A stretch of DNA of 64,000 nucleotides, from assembly GCF_002954355.1 (NCBI RefSeq), contig NZ_MQVV01000016.1, forward strand, positions 310,001 to 374,000. Direction: 5' to 3'. Position 1 is the stretch's first letter. Every line of letters starts with the position of its first letter. Under the pieces are notes generated by a model. That model had not been told where the DNA came from and ran no database searches. It was given only the letters and a program-made list of their open reading frames with translations. Of this stretch, positions 58,103 to 64,000 are shown piece by piece. The DNA comes from Nonlabens tegetincola. Lineage in GTDB: Bacteria; Bacteroidota; Bacteroidia; Flavobacteriales; Flavobacteriaceae. A program made the position numbers and the translations under genes.

Positions 58103-58444
58103 ATGATGACTACCGACCACCTATCCTGGACTATGGAACAATTTCGTGTTTACTTAATTCTTTATTGTTCAAAAATTGATATTTCCCAATCTTGTGAAGA
58201 ATTAAAGTGGATGCAAACGCACTTTGATAAAGAGCGATATGAAGAAATGCTATTAATTTTTAGACGTGATGCAGATTATAAAAGTATAGTTCGCATTGAG
58301 GAATACGTTAAGCATAACAACCTATCAAAACCTCAAGTAGAAAAAATCCTACATGATGTTAAAGACTTTTTTACTGCCGATGGTAGTTATGATATCATGG
58401 AACAGCATTTAATGAATGTATTGAAATCAATTTTCAAAGGATGA
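58103..58444 (+). CDS. Small helical protein of unknown function
   Basis: 113 aa, all-helical by composition, with LYCSKIDISQSCEELKWMQ and HDVKDFFTADGSYDIMEQ. It is faintly reminiscent of TerB-like proteins, but without a convincing metal site. Start ATG at 58103 or 58106. It overlaps the oxidase gene by 4 bp (ATGA), so it is translated with it. Confidence 0.65.
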   Translation: MMTTDHLSWTMEQFRVYLILYCSKIDISQSCEELKWMQTHFDKERYEEMLLIFRRDADYKSIVRIEEYVKHNNLSKPQVEKILHDVKDFFTADGSYDIMEQHLMNVLKSIFKG

Positions 58445-59817
58445 TTCATACCCTTTTTGCCGATCACCTATCTACTAAACAAATCATTCACGGTGCAGGC
58501 TTAAAAAGCCGATATCATCATATATGGCACATGGATGAGCCACTAGCAGCAGCTTGTGTCCTATTACCAGAATCTACCCAACAAGTAAGCACCATCCTTA
58601 AAATTTGTCATGATCATGGACTAGCCGTAGTAACTCATGGCGGATTAACAAATCTTGTAGGTAGCACTGAAACCAAAGAGAACGACGTGGTAATTTCTCT
58701 CGAAAGAATGAATCAAATAGAAGAAATTGATTCAGAAAGCCGAACTGCAACCATACAAGCTGGCGTTATTCTAGAAGAATTACATCGCGCTACAGATAAG
58801 CAGGAATTACTATTCCCATTAAATTTTGGAGCTCGCGGAAGCGCACAAATTGGTGGGATCATTGCTACTAATGCTGGTGGTTTGCGTGTTTTAAAATATG
58901 GCATGACACGCCAATTAATCCTAGGTTTAGAAGTGGTACTAGCTGATGGTACAATAGTATCCAACCTACGTAAAATTATTAAAGATAATAGTGGTTATGA
59001 CCTTAAACAACTATTTATAGGAAGTGAAGGAACTCTAGGAATAATCACTAAAGCAGTTGTCAAACTTGTAGAAAAACCTAAAAGTAGGTACGCTGCTTAT
59101 GCTGGATTAAAAAAATATGAAAGCGTTATCCAATTACTCAAATATATAGATGCAGGAGCATCAGGTAAACTTACAGGTTTTGAACTTATCTGGAAAAACA
59201 CCTATGAGCAATTAACAAGTGCCAGTGATGCAGTAAGACCACCGCTTCCCTATGACTATGAGTATTATGTTTTAATCGAAATCCAAGGAGCTCATCCCGA
59301 TAAGGACATTCAATTACTAGAGCATTTATTGGAGAATGCACTGGAAGAAGAAATTATAGAAGATGCCGTTATAGCCAGATCACAAAGCGAGGTAGACTGG
59401 TTCTTCAGAATAAGAGAAGACGTTAATAATTTGGTTGATTTCATGCCTTATGACCAGCATTTTGATATAAGTATTCCTATACCTGAAATAGGACGTTACA
59501 TAGCACGATGTTACTCACGCTTTCGCGAAAGCGGAATAGCTACACAAGTATATGCATTTGGCCATGTAGCCGATGGTAACATACACCTAATGATAGGAAA
59601 AAATGACACCAGTAAATCAACCAAAGAAGCCATTGACCATCTTGTATATCAAGAAATTGAAACTTTAAATGGTTCTGTAAGCGCAGAACATGGTATAGGA
59701 AATCATAAAAAAGCCTACCTGAAATTTTCCAAATCAGATTCTGAAATTGCAATTATGAAAGCGCTTAAAAACCAATTAGATCCTAAAGGGATCATGAATC
59801 CAGGTAAAATTTTTTAA
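58441..59817 (+). CDS. FAD-binding oxidase (GlcD / D-lactate dehydrogenase type)
   Basis: 458 aa. FAD_binding_4 domain with VVTHGGLTNLVGS near residue 63 and IIATNAGGLRVLKYG near residue 140, then a C-terminal FAD-oxidase domain with VYAFGHVADGNIHLM and SAEHGIGNHKK. It oxidises a 2-hydroxy acid such as glycolate or D-lactate; the exact substrate is open. No GlcE or GlcF subunit is adjacent. Palindrome copy 15 encodes RFRES near residue 362. Confidence 0.9.
   Translation: MIHTLFADHLSTKQIIHGAGLKSRYHHIWHMDEPLAAACVLLPESTQQVSTILKICHDHGLAVVTHGGLTNLVGSTETKENDVVISLERMNQIEEIDSESRTATIQAGVILEELHRATDKQELLFPLNFGARGSAQIGGIIATNAGGLRVLKYGMTRQLILGLEVVLADGTIVSNLRKIIKDNSGYDLKQLFIGSEGTLGIITKAVVKLVEKPKSRYAAYAGLKKYESVIQLLKYIDAGASGKLTGFELIWKNTYEQLTSASDAVRPPLPYDYEYYVLIEIQGAHPDKDIQLLEHLLENALEEEIIEDAVIARSQSEVDWFFRIREDVNNLVDFMPYDQHFDISIPIPEIGRYIARCYSRFRESGIATQVYAFGHVADGNIHLMIGKNDTSKSTKEAIDHLVYQEIETLNGSVSAEHGIGNHKKAYLKFSKSDSEIAIMKALKNQLDPKGIMNPGKIF
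59518..59533. repeat. 16-bp palindromic repeat, copy 15 (inside the oxidase gene)
   Basis: Exact CGCTTTCGCGAAAGCG, read as SRFRESG shortly before the conserved GHVADGN motif. Confidence 0.97.
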
Positions 59818-59862
59818 GTATGAGTTTTTAGATCTAGGAAAGTATTTAAAATAATATCCAAT

Positions 59863-59895
59863 AAAAAAAGCCAGCTATAAAAGCTGGCTTTTTCA
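59863..59895. terminator. Bidirectional terminator
   Basis: AAAGCCAGCT at 59867-59876 pairs perfectly with AGCTGGCTTT at 59882-59891, flanked by A and T runs, between convergent genes. Confidence 0.92.
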
Positions 59896-59915
59896 ATCTA
59901 CAACTTGAAACTAAA

Positions 59916-62282
59916 TTACTCCTTTACTAATTTTAAACTTGAAACACTGCTAGCCGATGTAACGCGTGCTATATAAATCCCAGGTCTCAATGAACTTGCG
60001 TCAATAGTTATTGATTCACTATTTACCTTGTTGCTCATCACCATCTTTCCAGTTAAATCAAAGACAGCTATTTCCTCAATTAATTGATTGCTTGAGGTAA
60101 TATTCCACTGATTGACGCTTGGGTTTGGATAAACGGTATAATCATTTAAAACAACATCTTGATTGCTAGCCACTTGATTTACAGAAAAGTAAACATTATC
60201 AACATAGACCGTAGCACCACCAGCTGGTTGTGCAGAAATTATGAATTGATTAATATCTGAGAATGAAGTCATTCCACCAGCGCTAAAGTCTGATAAAGGT
60301 ATGGATAAAGTCACCCATTGACCTGTAGCAGGAGTGAATGCTAGTTCTGCCTCGGTATCTCCTGCTCCACCAAATCCATCACCTAAAAAGTCAACTAACT
60401 TTATTCTGAACAATGTTGCATCTGGTGTCCAGATGTCCATATTGAAGTACATCATTCCTGCTGCGGTAGCATTTATTGGACTTGATACTGTTTCGATTCC
60501 ATTAAAATCAAGGTTTTCGTACAGTTTTACGTCATCTCCGGCTACCTGAACATCAGAAAATGTAGCTGCACTCCATGAAGTATTCCATGTATCAACAGGA
60601 ACATCATTATATACATTACTGAACAAACTGATTACATCAACTTGAGGCGCTGTAGGAGCTGGAGCAGCAACTACTGGCATATTTCCACCTGTAGAGTTTG
60701 GAGCATTTTGGGAAAAGTATACATTGTCTACATATACTGTTGCCGTACCGGCAGGTTGAGCTGCGATGATTAATTGACTAATATCTGTAAAAGAAGTCAT
60801 ACCAGCAGCAGCAAAGTCAGATAAAGGAATGGAAATTGTTTCCCATGAACCTTGTGCAGGAGTAAAGATTAATTCTGCCTCGGTATCACCTGCTCCACCA
60901 AATCCATCACCTAAAAAGTCTACTAGTTTTATTCTAAACTCAGTCGCATCAGGCGTCCAAACATCCATATTAAAAAACATCATACCTGGCGTTGTAGCAT
61001 CAATAGAGTTAGTTACAGTTTCTATACCGTTGAAATTAAGGTTAGAGTAAAATTTAACATCGTCACCTGCTATTTGAACATCCATTAAAGTAGCTGCACT
61101 CCATGATGTATTCCATGTATCTACTGGTACATCAGTATAAACGTTACTAAACATACTTATAACCTCAGATGCTGGAGCAGTAGGCGACGGTGCCGCTACT
61201 GTAGGTGCTGTAGGTGCAGCGCTTACTGGATTTTGAGAGAAATAAATATTATCTACATAAACAAAATCAGATTGTAAATTATCTGAGGCATCTATCTTCC
61301 ATTGAAGTAAGTTTGCCTTAGAAAAACCACCAGTTCCTGCTTGATTATTAGGTGCATTCATCTCAAAGAAAGACAATGGAATCTCTACATGAGTCCAAGT
61401 GTCATTTGCAATCGCTTCTTGCGGAGCACTACCGCCAATCTCATACCAATATTCAACAACACCACCGTTGTCATCAATTAAGAAAAATCTAATTTCTGTA
61501 GAATTAGAATCGGCCCAATAATCAAATTGTAAATAGTTGTAGGCACTTATGTCGGTTACTGTATTTGTTCCTTGTCCCCATCCACCAGCAGCAAGATTGA
61601 ACAATAAAGTATTGTTAACCGATCCATTTCCTAAATCAGTTGTATTCACTGATCCAAAAGAATAGTCAGCATTCCAAGTATTGGTGTATCCACCAGTATC
61701 AGAATAAATACTAAGTACTTCAGCTGCTGGTGCAGTAGGATTAGGAGCTGCCGTTGCTGGCACTGGAGTATTAGGGATTACTGCTCCGTTGGGCCCATTG
61801 ATATCATCTATATAATAAGTTCCTGTAGCTGTATTTCCAGGAGTGCTATCGGTGAATATTACTATAATAGGATATTCAGTTCCTAATCCAGGTCCAAAAT
61901 CAACATTCACAGTTTGCCATCCCATCATAGTAGTAGTAAAGGTAAGCTCTGTTGCTCCTGAACTTCCTCCTTCTAATTTCAATAAATGTGTTCTAGTAGT
62001 GGCATCTGGAGCCCAAATCCTTAAAGAAATGGTATTATTAGCATCATCAGATAAATCAACATAAGTATCTAAATTAAGAGCTGCTCCATCAAAATCAACT
62101 CCTGCACCTATCATTTCTAAAACGGTATTACTTGCATCCGTAGGATCTTGCAACACAGTAGCCACTGTTCCATTAAAAGCGCCCCAAGCATCATCTTCGG
62201 CAACTTCAAAGTCTATAGGCATGGATTGGGAAAAACCAATAGTCCCTATAAAAACAAAAAGTAAAAAAGTAATTTTATTCAT
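59916..62282 (-). CDS. T9SS type A secreted protein with four beta-sandwich (CBM-like) modules
   Basis: 788 aa. The signal peptide ends IGFSQ (residue 19). Four beta-sandwich modules (about 20-165, 175-355, 365-530, 545-705) are joined by Pro/Ala/Thr linkers such as APNPTAPAAEV. Each ends in a phrase like VYVDNVYFS, as in carbohydrate-binding modules. Modules 3 and 4 are near duplicates. The C-terminal 70 residues are a Por secretion tail (YTVYPNPSVNQW to SLKLVKE). No catalytic domain. Being next to a GH17 gene suggests binding of a beta-1,3-glucan. Confidence 0.88.
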   Translation of the reverse strand: MNKITFLLFVFIGTIGFSQSMPIDFEVAEDDAWGAFNGTVATVLQDPTDASNTVLEMIGAGVDFDGAALNLDTYVDLSDDANNTISLRIWAPDATTRTHLLKLEGGSSGATELTFTTTMMGWQTVNVDFGPGLGTEYPIIVIFTDSTPGNTATGTYYIDDINGPNGAVIPNTPVPATAAPNPTAPAAEVLSIYSDTGGYTNTWNADYSFGSVNTTDLGNGSVNNTLLFNLAAGGWGQGTNTVTDISAYNYLQFDYWADSNSTEIRFFLIDDNGGVVEYWYEIGGSAPQEAIANDTWTHVEIPLSFFEMNAPNNQAGTGGFSKANLLQWKIDASDNLQSDFVYVDNIYFSQNPVSAAPTAPTVAAPSPTAPASEVISMFSNVYTDVPVDTWNTSWSAATLMDVQIAGDDVKFYSNLNFNGIETVTNSIDATTPGMMFFNMDVWTPDATEFRIKLVDFLGDGFGGAGDTEAELIFTPAQGSWETISIPLSDFAAAGMTSFTDISQLIIAAQPAGTATVYVDNVYFSQNAPNSTGGNMPVVAAPAPTAPQVDVISLFSNVYNDVPVDTWNTSWSAATFSDVQVAGDDVKLYENLDFNGIETVSSPINATAAGMMYFNMDIWTPDATLFRIKLVDFLGDGFGGAGDTEAELAFTPATGQWVTLSIPLSDFSAGGMTSFSDINQFIISAQPAGGATVYVDNVYFSVNQVASNQDVVLNDYTVYPNPSVNQWNITSSNQLIEEIAVFDLTGKMVMSNKVNSESITIDASSLRPGIYIARVTSASSVSSLKLVKE
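60168..61190 (-). repeat. Tandem duplication of a 500-bp module within the T9SS gene
   Basis: The segments encoding modules 3 and 4 share long identical protein stretches (for example PVDTWNTSWSAAT, RIKLVDFLGDGFGGAGDTEA, YVDNVYFS). They differ by scattered substitutions, marking a fairly recent internal duplication. Confidence 0.85.
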
Positions 62283-62632
62283 TTTTTTCGAGTTTAAGTT
62301 ATTGTTTAAAGTTAATATGTTGATATTGTGTTACCTTATAAATCCACAATACATAAATTATACAGTTTAAAATTAACATTCTTGTTATTACAACAATTTT
62401 CAATTATTTGATTTTCAAATCATTAACATAGACAAAATATTATAGTTCATCACTATTAGTTCCTGTTTGTTGAGGTTTTGTTGAGTTGAAAATTTCATTT
62501 AAAAACACAACTATATCGTTTGAAATATTTTGTATTTAATTAAAAATGTCATTTCCAAAGGCCTAAAAATTTCAGTTTAATTATGACAACAACGGTTTCA
62601 TTCAAATCCCAAAATCATTTTAAATTTTCGTA
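62283..62632. other. 350-bp AT-rich region between the T9SS gene and the GH17 fusion
   Basis: No ORF, no palindrome copy and no convincing terminator. It probably carries the promoter of the T9SS gene, but no clear TAnnTTTG was identified. Confidence 0.5.
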
Positions 62633-64000
62633 TTAATATTTTAATTTTTCATTTTCATCCCATAGTCCCCATCTTCCTCCTAATTCACCTTCAAATCGAA
62701 CCTTCCATGATTCATCAAATGATGAAAAATGGAACACAGATACATCATTATCTGTAGCCCAGGTTTGTGTTTCAATAAAATATCTGATAGCATTAAAATG
62801 AGATGGATGTGCGCGCTCAACCGACTGTCCTTGACTAGGCCAGCCCGTTTCGGCAATAACAACTTCTTTACCTTTAGAAACACTACTGGCAACACCATAC
62901 ATAGTTCTTAAATAATCTAAAGATTCATCTATTGCGATTCCTTCCCAAAATGGATAACAATTGACTAATAAAATATCACAAGCCTCAACTAGTGAAGGTC
63001 TTTGATAATATTCAAAATAGGTATCAACATAGCCTATTAAAACGTCTTTATTACTTGTAGCTGCCTTAACACGGTTTATGTACTCGATAAGTTGTTCTTC
63101 AGAAATATCATTTCTCAAAAGAACTTCGTTACCTACAGCAGCAACCTGTACTTTATCGTTTTGAATCAATTTTATTAATGCCTCGATTTCTTGCTCATTG
63201 CGTTCTAGATCTTCACTGATCCATGCTCCTGCAAGAACTTTAGTACCATATTGCTGAGCGATATTGGGAATTAACTCATTTCCTTCCGTACATGAAAAAG
63301 ATCTTATCCACTCAGTATGAGGTTGGATAATTTTCATACGCCTCCTTATCTGATTTTCAGAAAGTAAATCTCCTATATTTTGTCCCTTAACATAGGGACT
63401 AAATGATAATCCCTTAACTCCTTTAGATAGAAGTTCTCTAAACATCAGTTTAATTTGTGGTAGCTCAACCCTATCAAAATTATAAGGACTAGTATAAGGT
63501 GGTAGTTGAATTTCTGAATTGACATCTAAAAAATTATTTGAACCATAAGTGTCCCTTGTATTTTCAATATCAGATTTTCTCTTATCTAATTCTTTCCTTA
63601 TTGCATTGGCACGATCTTCAGTAACGCTGTAGTCTTTCATTACATACATGGCAATAAGAGTACCTATTAATGGGAAAAAACAAAAGAATGCATGCAATCC
63701 ATCGACTGATGCTTGTTGTTCCACTGTAGGTATTTCGGCTTCAAATCCTACGATCCAAATAATTACACCACTTAATGCACCAGCTATAGCAAATCCTACT
63801 TTAACCATCCACCAATAGATAGCACCAAATATCCCTTCTCTACGTTTACCAGAATTTAATTCATCAATGTCTATTACATCGGCAGTCATAGACATCATAA
63901 TGGTAAATAAACTACCTATTCCAAAAGAGAAAAATGGTAAGGCAATGATATACATCCAAGGTTTACCAGGAATAAAAAGAAAGTACAACATCACATATCC
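62633..64000 (-). CDS. MFS/GPH transporter fused to GH17 beta-1,3-glucanase (5' end outside window)
   Basis: The frame is open to the window edge, so the N-terminus is missing. About 150 visible residues form the end of a GPH-type sugar:cation symporter (MSMTADVIDIDELNSGKRRE, then GAIYWWMVKVGFAIAG and two more helices). After a charged linker the same frame continues into a GH17 domain of about 270 aa: GVKGLSFSPYVKGQ, WIRSFSCTEGN, AVGNEVLLR with the acid/base Glu, and VVIAETGWPSQG with the nucleophile Glu. It suggests uptake and cleavage of laminari-oligosaccharides in one polypeptide. The domain side (cytoplasm or periplasm) depends on the helix count. Confidence 0.85.
   Translation of the reverse strand, partial: GYVMLYFLFIPGKPWMYIIALPFFSFGIGSLFTIMMSMTADVIDIDELNSGKRREGIFGAIYWWMVKVGFAIAGALSGVIIWIVGFEAEIPTVEQQASVDGLHAFFCFFPLIGTLIAMYVMKDYSVTEDRANAIRKELDKRKSDIENTRDTYGSNNFLDVNSEIQLPPYTSPYNFDRVELPQIKLMFRELLSKGVKGLSFSPYVKGQNIGDLLSENQIRRRMKIIQPHTEWIRSFSCTEGNELIPNIAQQYGTKVLAGAWISEDLERNEQEIEALIKLIQNDKVQVAAVGNEVLLRNDISEEQLIEYINRVKAATSNKDVLIGYVDTYFEYYQRPSLVEACDILLVNCYPFWEGIAIDESLDYLRTMYGVASSVSKGKEVVIAETGWPSQGQSVERAHPSHFNAIRYFIETQTWATDNDVSVFHFSSFDESWKVRFEGELGGRWGLWDENEKLKY

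Overview
The window reads as one continuous chromosomal segment from a marine member of the Flavobacteriaceae. The evidence is: low G+C; TAnnTTTG-type promoter -7 elements; secreted proteins with type IX secretion signals (both a type A tail and a type B gliding-motility tail); a menaquinone pathway; a split transketolase; a monomeric isocitrate dehydrogenase; and a myxol/saproxanthin-type carotenoid operon. A Nonlabens- or Dokdonia-like organism is plausible, but the genus is inferred. No phage, IS element, CRISPR array or rRNA operon was seen.

Layout. 0-5.3 kb: histidine ammonia-lyase (cut by the window edge), the bifunctional NAD(P)HX repair enzyme, gcvT, an SDR-type protein with an apparent AUU start, menB and a small unknown gene. 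5.6-6.9 kb: a DUF2452 gene, then a duplicated pair of tiny ORFs, each pair closed by its own terminator. 6.9-12.5 kb: a PQQ-type sugar dehydrogenase with its cytochrome c, DUF2853, and menD/menF/menI. 12.6-22 kb: a hydrolase, rdgB, a carboxypeptidase-regulatory-like protein, an M28 peptidase, an outer-membrane barrel, a VWA protein, ppa, a BtuF-like receptor coupled to a 50-aa ORF, and monomeric icd. 22-30 kb: a DUF2306 membrane protein converging on a 1,527-aa T9SS adhesin-like protein, a secreted protein of unclear function, and dnaB. 30-41 kb: accA, an EamA transporter, an LptF/G permease, tgt, the transketolase halves, an FKBP/TSP3 lipoprotein, small housekeeping genes, and tRNA-Lys and tRNA-Leu.

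41-48.7 kb holds a tightly overlapping carotenoid operon (carH-like regulator, crtI, crtB, crtZ, crtD, cruF, crtY) with a convergent crtA-like monooxygenase. These genes fit conversion of phytoene through lycopene to a monocyclic hydroxylated carotenoid, probably under a cobalamin-dependent light-responsive repressor. 49-58 kb: aconitase, a MoxR ATPase, three periplasmic PPIase/chaperone genes in one operon, and a small + strand operon ending in a GlcD-type oxidase. 59.9-64 kb: a T9SS protein with four beta-sandwich modules, and an MFS/GPH transporter fused to a GH17 glucanase that runs off the window. Together these suggest a beta-1,3-glucan (laminarin) locus.

The most striking whole-window signal is a perfect palindrome, CGCTTTCGCGAAAGCG. 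Its 14-bp core occurs 15 times, plus one degenerate copy. It lies both between genes and inside conserved enzymes in all three reading frames, at unusually even spacing of about 4 kb. It behaves like a highly iterated genome-wide motif of unknown function, not like a transposon. The second unexplained item is the duplicated micro-operon at 6.2-6.8 kb.
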